Made by a program: the position numbers and the translations under genes. The notes beneath the pieces were generated by a model. It saw only the letters and a list, made by a program, of their open reading frames with translations. It searched no databases and was not told the origin of the DNA. Shown here one piece after another: positions 26,121-40,600 of a DNA stretch of 64,000 nt. Source of the DNA: Onchocerca lupi (Eukaryota; Nematoda; Chromadorea; Rhabditida; Onchocercidae); contig JAOVVO010000048.1 in the NCBI GenBank assembly GCA_028564675.1, forward strand, positions 124,001 through 188,000, in the 5' to 3' direction. The stretch's first letter is position 1, and the number at the start of each line of letters is the position of its first letter.

Positions 26121-27038
26121 AAAGATGGAAAAATAGAGGATTATAATTTAATTGATCAAATTTATTTTTGAAAATATTTGGCTACTTTTGTTATATTGTA
26201 AATAATTCCATGGTTTATTAAGGTAATTCAACTGAGTATAAGATAATAAATTCCTTTTTTATTTCGGGAGAAGTATAGATGAAATCGGGATTTACTAAGG
26301 ACAGATGAAATCGATTGAATGATTAAAGATCGAATTCTTTTTTGAAAATTTCATAAAAAAAATTGATGGAATAATGCTTTAATATTATTGTATATCCGAT
26401 ATTCGATTGTTAGTATAATCATTTCAAAAAGCTTATCAAAGTATTTTACGATCTGATAAATATTCGATTATAAAAGAAAATGATTAATTTGTAAATTATG
26501 GAATAATTTGATGCTAATATAATATCATAAATGGAGTGCGAATTTAGTTCATATTTTGCATGCGAAAAAATTGTTTATCAAAATATGATCAAAACTAGAA
26601 ATTTTTAATTTGATCATATTTTATTCGAAAATTTTTTTAGTTGAAAATTATATGGTAATAGTTAGAATGAAAAAAAATAAAACGAAAATATGTCAATTAC
26701 TCGAATTTTTTTCAATTAATAATAAATATGGCAAATATTCGAATTTTCAGTAAAATAGACGAAAACACTTGTATACGCATATGGGTAGTATGAATGTCAA
26801 TTATAGAATTCATTTAAATTCTAAGAAATTTCTCAGGGAAAAAAAATTTAATTTTCACTGTGAAGACGATAAATTCTCGAAAATGAGAATTTTCGAGAGA
26901 GAAAAAAAAAAAAAACATCAAGCGGATGGATTTTCATTAGAAAGTTGTAATTTAGAAAATAGTTCCGAAATTGAACACAATTTGTTAGTATTGCATAGTT
27001 TTTTGCACTCATCTTCCGTTGACATTTACTGAATTCAG

Positions 27039-27296
27039 GATGAGCTAACAATGACAGATGGGTTAAGGTCAACAATATTCTTTTGTTCAACAAGTTTGGA
27101 ACCATTTGGTATAATGGGAGAGTTTATTTATGGATCTGTTCAATATGTTAATGACTTATTTAATAACCATAATTGTAATAGTGAACCTGAACGATCAATT
27201 ATGCATATTAGGGAGGGAAAAATGTACCTTGGCTATCATTATGATAATGTTACGTTTGCATGGATGATTAATAGAATGCCAAATCTTTTAATATGA
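27039..27296 (+). CDS. Hypothetical short open frame (uncertain exon)
   Basis: After an acceptor-like TGAATTCAG (27030-27038) the frame is open for 85 codons to TGA. It begins DELTMTDGLRST with an internal ATG at 27051. It includes FIYGSVQYVNDLFNNHNCNS and GYHYDNVTFAWMINRM. The mixed composition, with Gly, Pro, Trp and Cys, is better than most open frames in this region. No family is recognised, no upstream exon was found, and there is no signal peptide or membrane segment. It could be a terminal exon of an undetected gene or chance. Confidence 0.2.
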   Translation, partial: DELTMTDGLRSTIFFCSTSLEPFGIMGEFIYGSVQYVNDLFNNHNCNSEPERSIMHIREGKMYLGYHYDNVTFAWMINRMPNLLI

Positions 27297-30200
27297 ACAA
27301 TTTATCATAATTTATGCGATGAAGGAAATTATCCAATTGATCAATGAAATGATTTAAAAATGCGATCAAAAACTTTTTATCACACTATAGCATATCTTTT
27401 AAAATGGATCAAATTTATGAAAATATTAAAGTAGATCAAATAGATTAATCTGATTACAGTGTGTATTTTAAAATGGAGCAAATTTGATCTGATCTAAGTA
27501 TATATTTTAGAATAGAATTTATATATGTTATATAAAATAATCCTGCATTTCTTCTTTGTTTAATAAAGCTTTTTCTTTTTTTTTTTTTTTTTTAAATATA
27601 AAAAAGAAATTTAATTGTTTTTTTTAAATAAAAATGAAATAACTAGTTAATAAATTGTTTGTTGAAATTTTTGATCCAATATAAATTTGAATTATAATTA
27701 CTTATTTATTTGTGGTTGTCAATGAGTAGAAACACAATTCATACAATACAGATATGAATATAATTAGACCGGTAAATAAGCATACAGGCCAGGCATGCAT
27801 CCATCAATCCAAATGTTTTGTTTATTTTTGGATGATCGAATGAGTGGCTGCTACCTGCCATTGATGCATACAGGTAGATTGGATGGACAATTGATACAAA
27901 AGATCGGATTTGTTGGAAGGTTATGTGGGAATGTAGGATGTCCACCACTCTTGTCCTAATCTCTTCACTAAACAATAACCAACAATGGTACCAATGTCAA
28001 CAAAATTATCTGAAAATTCAAATTCATCCCAAATTTGATCCATTCATTGAACCGTTTCTTGAATATTATCTTTCTGTTGCTGTTCCAGTAATTTCAGATA
28101 ATATCGAAATGAAAGGAGTTTATTAATTAGATATATAACTAATGAGTGAGAAGATTAAAATGAAAAAAAAAAAAAGGGTGGAAAATAATCGATAAATTAG
28201 GAATTGAAGTAAGTTCAAAAAAAAAAAACAAGAGGAAATGATAGGATGAATATGAATATAAGTAATTCAGAAATATTTAAATTGCAAGAATATACAAAAG
28301 ATTAAGTTTAAAAGACAAAAAATTGTTGCAAAAAAATTGTTAAAAATAATAGTCTGCAAATAAATGCATTCTATAAACTTAAACGATCATTTTAATCATT
28401 GTTTCAGAATTCTCAATCAAATTTTCTAGCTATAATTACAGTATAATTAACAGCAAACTTCTTTTTGACACGAAATATTTATTAAGTCATTAATTTGTTT
28501 TATTTCAGTAATGCTATTAATGTTCATAAAAAAATTTGAATATTGTGCCTTTATGACAAGAATTTATTGTCCATATTTTAATGTATAGTTAGTTTTATTT
28601 AAATTAAAATTTCTAAATACATGCTAACAAAAATATGCTTCTATTTTTCCAAGAAGATAAACTTAAGATTCCAAGTACAAAATTCGGATTGACATTCAAA
28701 TAATTTGCTTCGTTATCATTTTGAATCATTTCACGATCGAAATTTTTGAAGAAAATGCTGAAAAAGTTAAAAAAATAATTCCTATCTTTCCATTCGTATT
28801 TACTCAATATTGTTAGATATCCCATTCATGTCTACTCAAATATTATTTGACAAGAATTTATTTTCATTCTTATAATACTATTATTTCTCGAGCAAATATC
28901 GTTTCATTGATATTTATCTAATATTATTTAGTAACAAAAATTCATTTCCATTTTTAGAAATAATGTTTTTTTATGGTAAATATCATGTCATTCATGTTTA
29001 TCTAATGTATTATTTGACAAAAAAAAAAAAAGAAAATCAATTTTCTTATAATGCTGCGAATTAGTTAAAAGTATTTCGTCGAGAATTTAGAACAATAAGG
29101 AAGTTGAAGAGAATGTAGTAGATTGCTTTTATGCATGAAAATGAAATATAATTATTATAAATGTTGCAAACCTATCGTTTTGTTATTCCAACAAATATAT
29201 TAGTCATCTTCAAGTAGTGAATTAATTAGTTTAAAAATGATGAAAATGACCACCTTATGCGTAATAAATCTTAATTTTAAGCGAAGAATTATGATGGCAT
29301 ATATGTTAGTTCTGTTTTAAACAAGTATTAATTCAAAATTAAGTAATTGAATTACTCAATTTTTGTAAATTTAATTATACAAAATGAAAAGCTTTCATTG
29401 AAAGATTGTAGATTAAAGAAAAAAAAAAGGGTGAAAAATCAGATGACAAATGGGATGAGATTGCTTCGCCGGAAATAGTTTAGTCAAATAAAGTATACAT
29501 TAAAAGTAAAATGTGTTTCACACAGCAGGAGGTAAGGTCATTTTGGTGTATTGTTTGCTCGATATTGGAACCAATTTTCATCGCTTTCAAACCGGTATGA
29601 AAAGGATGAAAATGGGACGAGAAGTCATTTAACAATTGAGTACATCAATTGGTATTCATCGTTTTTCTACAAAAATTATTTCAATGATCATTCCAGGTTG
29701 GCATCATTTAATCGTTTTATGGTACTTTGGCAGAAAATACATTTAAGATGACTGGATGATTTGGTCTGCTGAAAAAAAGAGCAAAAAAATCTAAGAACTC
29801 CATGAATTATAAATATATGGTTTAGAAATAATTTTTTTTTTTTGTAAAAAGAAAATGATAAATTCCAATTTTTCTTTTTTTTTTTTTTTTTCAAGAATCA
29901 TTTTCTCTCATTAAATTTAATTAAATCAATATAAGATTTGTTGAAGAATAATACTTATTAGAGATTGATGAAAATGATAAAAAAAGAGAAATGTCTACAG
30001 GTTTAAAGAGAAGGTAAATGGTAAGTAAAAAGGTTATATTGAAGGCATATCATTACCGTCAAAGGGTAATATTACAAAAGATGATTGATTAAGGTGATCG
30101 GAGCGTGACATGTCATCATCCGAAAGATAAGTGAAAATGAGCTAACCTTTCGTTTTCATATCATTCGATTATCTTTTTTATGTTCTCTGATCATTCATAA

Positions 30201-33200
30201 TGGCAATATTTCATCTCATAAATTAACATTCTAACATATTTACAACTTTTCAATTGCTATAGCAATTATTTCATTAGTAATTTCAAATTTAAAAAAATTT
30301 GGCACATATTAAATGTTTAGTAGATTATAATCATTTATTCTGTTTACATTTAATATTTAAATTTCATTTTTGTGATTAAAAATGGTCCAATTTTTTTGCC
30401 AATTAAGATTTACAGCAAAAAAAAAAAAAGTTCGAAAAGTTGGTAAATAAATAAATATAATAGCAATGCAAAGGAAATCATTGGCTGACATTTATAACGA
30501 ATGAAATGTTTGTTAAAAGATTATGTGAAAAAAATTTTAAGCAGACTTAGAATTTGGCTCAAATCGATTAGGCTCATTTTGCATTTTATGCTAAATATTT
30601 TATGTGCTCATCAATTTGGGTAATAAAAAAAAAAAAAAAAATGGGAAAAATTGTCAACGCTATTAATTTACATATACAAAAGAGTAATAAAATGAAAAAT
30701 GCTGCATCTAAAACTATTTATCATTTTTCAAGAAATGATGAAAACATTGTTAAGTGATAAATGATGCAAAAAGTAAACAATTAATATGAAAAGATTAGCA
30801 AAATAAATTAAATTTGTAAAAGTTCGCACATAACAATCGATTTTAATAATCATTCATAAGCAAGAAAAAAGTTCTTTAAAGCTCGAAATAAGAGAAGGAT
30901 TCAGATAATTTCAACAGTTTAAAACGTGGAATATTTGTAGATCAATTCTTAATTTACATATGAGTACTACTAATTAATGATTAACAATATGTCAAATACT
31001 TCAATTTGCATATTTTAAAACTCAAGACCACATTCATTTCCTCATCCTCTTTCTCAGACACATTTCTCCTTTCCTAATTTCATTCACCAATGTTTGCTAT
31101 TTTCTTTCATAAATTTATGAAAATTTTTGTGGTTTCTCAAATAATAATACAACTTCCCTTCTATTATTCTGTTAAGAGTTTTTTGAATTTCGATCATTCG
31201 TAAAATTTTTTTTTCTCGAAAACATCCTTCTCTTTATAATTTCGCTGAAAAGTAATGTCGCATTCACGAATGATAGCAAACAAATGAAAATTTTTTTTTT
31301 GTGAATTCTATGGTTAATTTTTTTTTAAATGATTAGAAAGCTTAGAAATACTACTTGATAATCCTTTAAATTAATGAATTTCTTTATTTCCTACCCCAAT
31401 TCCAAAATCAATCAATTTTTCTTTGCCTTCTTTCATTTTCTGTTTAAATTATCAAAAACTATTATGATAATTTTTCATCAAAGAATCTTAACCAATTCGT
31501 GAATTTCGCAAAAACTTTTTCTTATTGTTCAATGAAAAAATTTAAATTTAAAAATGAAATTATTAATATTCTTTGTAGCAATTATAATTGATGGCTGATG
31601 AAATTTATTAGTGTTGTATATTAATATAAAACTAATTTTGGTAATTTAATAAATAAAATTTAACTCATTCTTATCGTTTATTAGACTTTTATTTCCTAAA
31701 TAAATAATTTTGAAATTTTACTCAAGCTGATATCCTTTATCTACAATTTAAATTGCAATTCTTAACAAAAAATTTTTGATTTTAATTCATAAATTGTACT
31801 TTCATTAATTTTGATTAATGAATCGTAGCTTTTAACAAATTATTCTGATGTATTAAATACGACTATTAGTATCAGGCATCTTTCGATTATACGAAATTGA
31901 GGATCGGTAATAAATATATCAAAGTGATAACTGTTACATGGAAATTATCACTAAACGACTAATATTGCCTTCAAGATAATTCATCGTGATTTAACTAACA
32001 TATTTTGATTGCTCAATCTAGATTAAGAATGAATATTAGAATAGAAATATTAAATATGAAATAATAGTTTGATTTTGTGTAATAAAATCAAAAAACGAGA
32101 AATATTCTGATTTAAAGTAATTACAGCGGTGATAATAATCATAATATCATAAATTAAAAATCAATATAATATTTGCGATGAATATATCATGTCACACTAA
32201 ACATGGAATACAAAATCGCAAAACTTAAATCAACAATTATCGTTCGTATAAATAAATGATCGTTGCTTGCGATGAATTGGATGCGGAAAATTTGAATTTA
32301 ACGATGATGAAAGATGAAAATTGTACAATGGCAGGAAGGAAAGGAAGAAGAAAAATGAAGTAAAATGGATGGTTGAAAGCCATTTGAAACCAATTCTGAT
32401 GGAAAAGACCATTTTTATAAGGCAACCAACAATATTGTCCTCTGGAGAATTTCCATTTGTCTCTTTCATAGTTTAATCATATCTACACATATCTGCCTAA
32501 TGAAGTCTTTCAAATCAATTTTTTCTCTTTTTTTTTTTTTGCTAAATTTTTTCTAAAAAAATTTAAAACTCATTCCAATTTAGAAGTCCAATTTAGAATT
32601 TGCAGAAGAAAAAAGAAAAACTTGAAATCAATTCCATTTCAGAATTCCAATTTAGAATTCATAACTGGAAATATTTGGAATAAAATAACTAGATATATCC
32701 GAAATATTGATATAATCAGAAAAAATCTGAATTAAAAATATCTATACAACTAATAGTAACCGGATCAAATACTTAAAATGCAAATTAGCACAAATCGAAT
32801 GAACTGATAAATATTGATAATAGCAATAATTTATTAATAGTTACTTTTTCCAATTTTATTGCTTAATTCTTCTGTGAAATGTTATCAATATTTCCATTCA
32901 TTATTAGTTAAAAATCAAAGTGAGATTTTTCTTTTCATTTTGATTATGATTATCAATGTATTAGTTCAAGAAATTATCCATCATTTAAATATTGTAAATG
33001 ATTAAATAATTATTATATTAGTTTTAATAATAATATATTATAAAAAACTAGATAGGATTCTTTTAAATGAATAAAAATCCACAAAAAGGATTGTCTGAAA
33101 TGAAATAAACGGGACCAAATTTCAAATATCAATAATAAAACATTAATTATTAATTGTTGCAAAGGAAATTTACTAAAATGATTGAATTTTTTTTTTTATT

Positions 33201-36200
33201 TAGATAAGTCATTGGAAAGGGTAAAATACAAGACAGAAATTTGTAAATTTCAAAATTTCACGAACAGCTGCTGCTTTTCAAAATTATGAAACTGCCATAA
33301 ATATGATGAAAACTATTTGATATTATAATATATTTAAAAAAAAAAAAAGAAAAAGAAAAAAGAGATGGAAATTTTTAACGTTTATGAAACGTTTGTAACC
33401 ACAAATTGACAATGAATATCCAAACGGAAGCATTTATCAAAGTGTAATGGAAATGTTAAACTTCAATAATTGACCGAAATTAACAACTGTTACATTCATT
33501 TTTATTTTCTGCTAATTTTGGTCTTGAAAAATTAAAATAAATCGATTACTAAAAAAAATTGTTGCATCGGATAAGCGAAATAAGTTCATTATTGGTTGCA
33601 GTTATATTCCAGCGATACGATAACTAAATTCTGATTCTAGCTTTGTAATCATTTTTGCGAAATTCACTTTCCAATTCAGTTCATCAATTATTCATCGACA
33701 ATACAAATTTGCTGAATTACTTGAAAAATTTTTATGCAAAGAAGGACGAAATGAATAAAATAATTGATTGAAAAGTTCATTACGAAATTCAACTCGAATT
33801 AATCGAGAAAACCATGTATGAAAATTTCATTTTATTGAAATTTGCTTTAAATTCTTGCAATTTTCAATGAATTAAACTAAAAAAGAGGGCTCTCAAACAA
33901 AATATACAACAGAAAGTAAAACAAAGTTGATTATTTCAATCAATGAATGCAAAAAACAATCACTAATATCATACACGCACTGATATAAATTTCTTTAAGA
34001 GAAATACATTATTTATTGTAACAATTCTTTTGAAACATTAAGAAATTTTGAATAATTCAAAATCGAAATCAAATTTCATTCAATTTTTAATCCATAAAAT
34101 GGTAAATAATTCAGATGAATGAATATGGTTCGTCTTAAAGTTGTCTTAATTTATCAATCGATGAATAATACAACAATTTTAGGAATCTCGACTTTAAATA
34201 AGTATTGTAATAAACGTTTGCTTCATAATATACATAAAATATAATTTAAATGCTGTAGATCAAATTTGAATGCCTAAACCTAATCTATCCTATTTAGAAA
34301 TTTGATTGTCAAAATAATCATTCTGATGATACTAAATTGACCAACTGATAATATAAAAGTAAAGGAATGTATCAAAAAAAAGGAAACAAAATTTTGCAAG
34401 ACAAAATAATCATTCATTTAAGAAAATTGAAATTCAATTTACAATTAAGAAAAAGATTTGTTGAGAATAGTGTTAATTTCAGTCAAATGGAAATAAAATA
34501 TTTGCCTCAAAATAACGACTATTATAGTTATGCTAATTTTCTTAAAATAATGAAAGTTAAATGGAATTGAATTAAAGAATGAAATGAATAGTTCAAGTGT
34601 CAACAAATTTCATAGGATTTATTTATCAAATTATTTGTTTATTTGAAGAAAATTTGCAAATTATGTACTACCTATTTTATGACACATTATATGAGCAATT
34701 AACAATGTTTGCTATTATTTATTTAAATTTTAGACATTACTGTGAAATTTAAGGTTTAAATTAAAACCCATTTAAAAGACGTAAAATTTAACCATTTAGA
34801 AAGTAATGAAAGTAGTAATAAGTGAAATATTTATTTTTGTCTATATTTAGTCGGGATAATTTAAGGAGTAAATGATGATTGATAATAAGTAATGATAAAT
34901 GATAAACAGCAATTTAGTGGCAATTTTGGGGAGATAAATGATAAATAATAATTTTGGAGAATTAAGGGGCACTAATTCGATGATTACAATGATAAATGAT
35001 GATAGGATGAATGTTATTTGATAATTTGATAATGACAAGTGATGAATAGTGTAATTTGAAGATGTTGAACATAATTCAGCATTTCTAATTAGTGATTCCG
35101 GTAAACTAAATTGGGACATTTTACGAGTATAAAAATGGGTTATTTTATTTCAAAATGAAAACTAATCGATAATTTGAGAAAATTTATTGCCAACATAAAG
35201 GCTATTCATTTCCTCATTTGAATAATTGCGCATTATTTATTTAATTTCTTTTCCTATCGTACTATTGTGACAAAGACACTATTGATAAAATAGTCAACAT
35301 GAAGAAAATAAGTTAATCAATTAATCGATCGATAAAAATTAATTAATCAAATCATCAATATCATCACTACATTTTATTTTTTTTCGTACTATTAATTTAA
35401 TAATCATTTTAACGAATAAGTATTATATTAAAAGAAAACCATCCAAGCATTATTAATATGAAATGATTTTGGAAGTAAGTAATTTTCAATCATAAAAGAT
35501 AAAAATTCATTGTTTAGATGCTCAATGACGGAATATTTTATTTTAAAGAGTTTGAAATATTTATGTCGGATTATTTGCTTCTTTTTTTATATATTACTTT
35601 TAATTATTCGAAAAGATAATGAAATTAACTGATTTTAAGATTGATAATGATAAGAAAATGATTGATTCAGAATTTCATAGAATTTATTTTGGAACATTCA
35701 AAGCTTTTTATTGGGCAAAATCCTCGCTTTTATTGTAATAGTTAAATTGACAAGTTGACCATTCATCTTCATGAATTGATAATTTTATCGTCATAACCTT
35801 AACTTTCTTCTTTGTTCTGAAACTATGAAATTATCACGTTATCAATCTGCAAAAAAATCCATAAGATCTATGTTACACAATGTTTCATAAGAATGTTATC
35901 GCATTATTCGTTGTAATTCACTATTTTATTTTTTCAATTATTCCGTTATAATAATTTTTTAAAATTGTTGTATTCTTAATTTGTTATTATAATTTTTGTT
36001 TATTAACTTTTTTTTTTGGAATGGAACAAAAAAAAAGCAAAAAAAAGCAAATGCAAAACAAAACTCATTGATAAAGCAAGATTACTGGTAAATTTTCCTG
36101 TCTTGCACAAATTTTTTTGCATTAAGAAAAATTCTGGTCCTTTCAAAACTTTTTTTGCCTTACAAGAAAAACTTTTCGTAACTCTCCTGCAAGTTTATTT

Positions 36201-37608
36201 GATAAGAAAAAAATTCGAAAAAATTACATAAAATTTGTACATTCATCTAATTTTTTGAAAAAAAAAAATGACATATTTAACGAAAAAATTTAGTAAAATT
36301 GTTCATAATCAAATTTGAGGAAGTAAATAATAAAGTCGAAATATTTGCTGAAGTTCAAAAAACACAAGGTAAACCTCAGATATGAAAATATGCTGTTATC
36401 ATTAACTGAAAAATAGTTTGCACAGCTCGCAAATTTTGCAGATTGCAAATGCAATATATTAGTAAGTACATGCATAAATGTCAAATAAGCATTGAATCGC
36501 TCATACGTAATTCTTTATTGAAAATTGATTCTATGAACTTAATGAAGCAAAATATCTATAAAAATGAAATTTGATGTGCAAGCATTAAAAGAGTGATAAG
36601 ACTAACCAATTATCGATGATAATAATTATAGAGAATTATTTACCTTAAGAACTTAGTTTGCATTTCATTACATTTTCATTAGCAATTAACATCGATTTTT
36701 TGACCAATCTTTCGATCATTCGAAAAAAAAAGTTATTGCCATTCATGGTGAATAGTCGGTTAAATATTTATGATAATAATTAATGATATTATATTTTCAA
36801 AGTCATCAATGTTTATCAGTATCATCATCAATTAGTAATTATTAAGATTCCTAAAATTGTCAGCTTAGCATGATATTACAGTCACTTTTTAAATGAAAAT
36901 CACGACGTTAGTTGTCTTTGCTTATCGTTTGATGGATATTTTATAATTGCAAACTTGAAATGAGCATATTTTTATTTTCTAAATTTGTCATGCTAGAAGC
37001 ATTTTTTCCATCATTTTATACATTGGAATACAAATAATCAATATTAACAGAAATATACACTGTTTTATTTTAAATCTAACTTTCATTACTCTTTAAATAA
37101 TTAACTTTCTCATCTCAATTTTAAAATATTTAAATGTTTTAAAATTTTATTGGAAATTTTACAAAATTTTTATCTTTTAATTAGTTTTTTATTAGAAGAA
37201 ATGGAATAGATCCATATAAAATAAACCGATTAACAGTTTCTTCATGCTAAATATGATTAATATTATTTATTAATAAGAGAGAATTGTATGTAAGAAAATG
37301 GCAATATCAAGAAATGTAATATTTGAAGATCTTTAACATATAAATGACAAATAATCAACACAGATGAGAGTGTATAAGTTATGTCAATGTCATGGTCACT
37401 AATAATACGGGGAAGATTTGATAATATTCGATTACAAATTTCATTTCTTCCTCTTTTATCATTTCATTCCCATTTCTTCTTCTCTTTCTCCTATTCATAA
37501 AATTTTTTTTTTTTTGAAAAAAGTCATTTAAAATAAAAAATAAAAATAAGTTTTCTTATTTTATTTATTTGGTACATCTATCGATGTTATCAATTCAATT
37601 CATCTGGA
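27297..37608. other. 10-kb gene-poor intergenic region
   Basis: Nothing here is supported as a gene. Long poly-A and poly-T runs recur (near 27575, 28160, 29880, 30632 and 33340), and GATAAATGATAATAA-type simple sequence fills 34860-35060. Short open frames near 27923-28126, 29551-29751 and 32230-32469 have somewhat mixed composition, but no domain and no convincing splice partners. The last few hundred bases before 37609 should include the promoter and 5' UTR of the glycosyltransferase gene; I see no specific element. Confidence 0.45.
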
Positions 37609-40600
37609 ATGTTAATTCGTCGATGTTTATTCAATTCCTCCTGTATACCGTATCAGTTACGCATAATTCACCTATTTTCTAAAGTATGCTTAATATTGGC
37701 TGGATTATTGTGTGCCATAGCATTTTACTACCGTACCACCAATATTTGGACAATAAAAAATATCGGTGATGCATTTTTATACCGAAAAAATCCATCCAGG
37801 CCAATTATTTTTGGTGCTTTTCATCGAGTTCATGCCGAACAGAATGTACCGGGAAATTACGTGGTCAGTGCTGATATTTAATTTAAATAAATAAAATCCA
37901 TTGAGATTACTTTGTAAAAATCAAATCTTTAAATGAGCTTCAGACTGAAGATAAATTTTTCAAATTTCGTAATGTGAAAGAAAAGATAAGACGTATTTTT
38001 GTTATTATTATAATTTCAGGTATTTCAATTTCTTGGTGATGTACAACAAGCATATCGTTTGTATTGTTTTTCAACAACTCAAGATGGTAAACAATTTGTT
38101 TACCAGGCTCATATTCAACGAATACATCAAGGAAAACGATTTATAAATGATATTTGTTCTATGGCTGGTTTTATTGCTGAATGTCGTGTTGCAAATGAAT
38201 CCTCACCATTTATACGGTAAATATTGTTATATTCGAAATGATTGTCTTTTTATGGTACCAGTCATTCATACAATTAAAAATTAAAATTATGAAATCAGAA
38301 TTCTAACTTATCTGAAATATTTACTGTAGTACAATACTATCATATCATTCATTTTACCCAGATATTTGTTGATAATACTTCTAAACATAGTATTCTATGC
38401 TATAATATATCGTTAAATTTAGAAATTTGAAAATTTTCGTCAACTTACGACATATTTTAAACTTCGTTGCTGTTTTCCATCCTGAACTATCTAATCCTAG
38501 AAAGTTTAATTCAAAGGCTATTGAAAATGCTGTTAAATATGAATGTATAAGCAAAAGATTGATTGACGCACAGAACTACGATTGCATATTATATTTAAAT
38601 ATAAAAACTCGGAAATTTTCATCAATTTAACAAATTTGAAATAATACAATTTCAATTTTCTTTTCGAATTTCAATTTTTCAGTATTTTTCCTTCATTGTT
38701 GTTTTAGAATTTATCAAAATTGAGCTCAAAAAGTTGTAAATTATAGAATAAGTACGAAACGTAACGTGGAAGAATCACTTAAAATACCAATTGAAAAAGT
38801 ATTTGAGACGAAAGGACATAAATTGGTCGTTTGCATGGCACCAACATATGCTCTTATCGAATGGCGTATTTTACTTCTTGGCATTGAAATTTGGCTTGCA
38901 CTTGGCGCTACTAAAATTATCATTCCGATACAGTCGATTTCACGTGATGCGTTTGAAATACTTCAGGAATACGAACGTGATGGTACGTGTAGCATTGAAA
39001 TATTCAAATTCACGTAGCCTATTATTCTCTCATTTCACGTAATTTTAATGATATGAAAAAATTTTTTTTGCATTTCATTGTATTTATTATCAATTTTCTG
39101 ATTTAAATTACTATTACTTTTATGGCTTTTACGATTTAACTCATAAAACTCATAAGGAATAAAAGTACAAAAAAATTTTTTTATAACTTGGTAAACTATT
39201 TGATTGGTAATTATGTGCTGATAATTCGATTAAATACAGGTGAAGTGAAAAATTAAAATTTTAGATTTTAATAGCAAAAAAAAAAAAAAATTAGAATGAC
39301 AAGCGATAAAATTTTGGCAAATTTACAGCAATATTTTCAAGTGAAAAGAAAAATTTATATGAGAAACAAATACTAATGTGTAATTTGATGATATTTATTT
39401 TGTTTGACAATAAATTGTTTACAGTTTAAGAAATTTTCCAGGATTGGTCATTCTGCGACATTGGCCTAAATGGCCTATATTATCTGATAAAAATCCAAAC
39501 GGTTTAGTTTTATCACGAGGTAAAATTTTTGTTTCATTTCAATTAAAAATGCTTCAAAAAAATAGTAAACAGATTTTATAAAATTGATGCATTTTAATTT
39601 TTAAATAAATAAAGTTTTCGAAAAAAAATTGAAATTCACTGATTTAAGTATTTAAGTTTTTTACTCCAGGAATTGAAGAATCTCATGTAAATTGTTTATT
39701 TTTTGTCAAGCCATGGGCTGAAATGGTGGCATTCACTGATTTGGATGATATTTTAATTCCAACACAACCCATGAAAATTTATTCAACTGTTAATGTTGAT
39801 ATATTGCAGGTTATTGTTTGAAGAAATTGAAAAATGATATATTATAAATGTTGCGAATTTTTTGATTTTAATTAAATTTTATTTGCCTAAATTTGAATGA
39901 CAAATAACTTTTTGTTTAAAAATTTTCGCACATTATTTTATTGTTGCAATGAATATTAAAAATGAAATGAAATGAAAAATGACATATAAAAACAGCATTT
40001 ACAAGAATTATTACTTCGAAATTGCAAATATCCAATATTGGAAATTTTTGAATGGCATGCTTTTTGATGGGAGAATTTTGTACGGATGAATTAAATTTGA
40101 ATAATATATGATATGCTTACATAAACAATGAAGATTTAATTAATTAAAATTTCAACTAAAACAATAAAACTGGCTCTAACTGAACAATTTATCGCCGTGT
40201 TTTAGTTAAATTAAAAAAATTTAGAGCATTAGTAAAAGTCATGTTGATAATTCAGACTATTTAATAATGTTAATTATTTCTTAATTTTATTTTAAAATTT
40301 TATGTTTTGAAGGATCTTGCAAATGAGCATCCACAAGCTGGATCTTTTCTCTTTGAGCATCGTGATGTACGCATGGTACTACCTGAGGAAGAACAAATGT
40401 TACAGTTGGATAAATTCAATTTCAATTTCTTGATTAATACAAACAGAAAAAAAGAATGCACTGTATGGCGGATGAAAACACGGGTCATCGCGAATGCAAG
40501 TGAGTTTCAGAATGCTTGTCATTTCTTAATTTGCTTAGTTGAAATTTAATTAGTTTCTGAATTTCTAAATTGTTTCGACTATCAAAAAATGATCTTTCAC

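Larger units (their letters stand above)
21877..27038. other. Gene-poor intergenic region with simple repeats
   Basis: No supported exon in about 5 kb. Noted items are an (AAAT)n microsatellite at about 25028-25056, an (AG)n microsatellite at about 26090-26113, a GC-richer patch near 23510-23600 with repeated TGACCAT phrases, and an imperfect hairpin whose outer arms ATGAGTGGTT (25910-25919) and AACCACTCAT (25967-25976) are exact complements. Open frames here are Ile/Phe/Lys/Asn-rich and unconvincing. Confidence 0.45.

Noticed and set aside
26769..27032. Plus-strand open frame before the 27039 candidate
   Set aside because: It is dominated by Lys and poly-A coded residues, and the opposite strand is open too. 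Not separable from chance.
32230..32469. Minus-strand open frame beginning MKETNGNSPEDN
   Set aside because: The first 20 codons look coding, but the rest is a Phe/Leu/Ser run, and no splice partner was found.
38427..38630. Open frame of 67 codons in GT92 intron 2
   Set aside because: It is not bounded by usable splice sites in phase with exons 2 and 3, which join each other cleanly, and it shows no GT92 motif.
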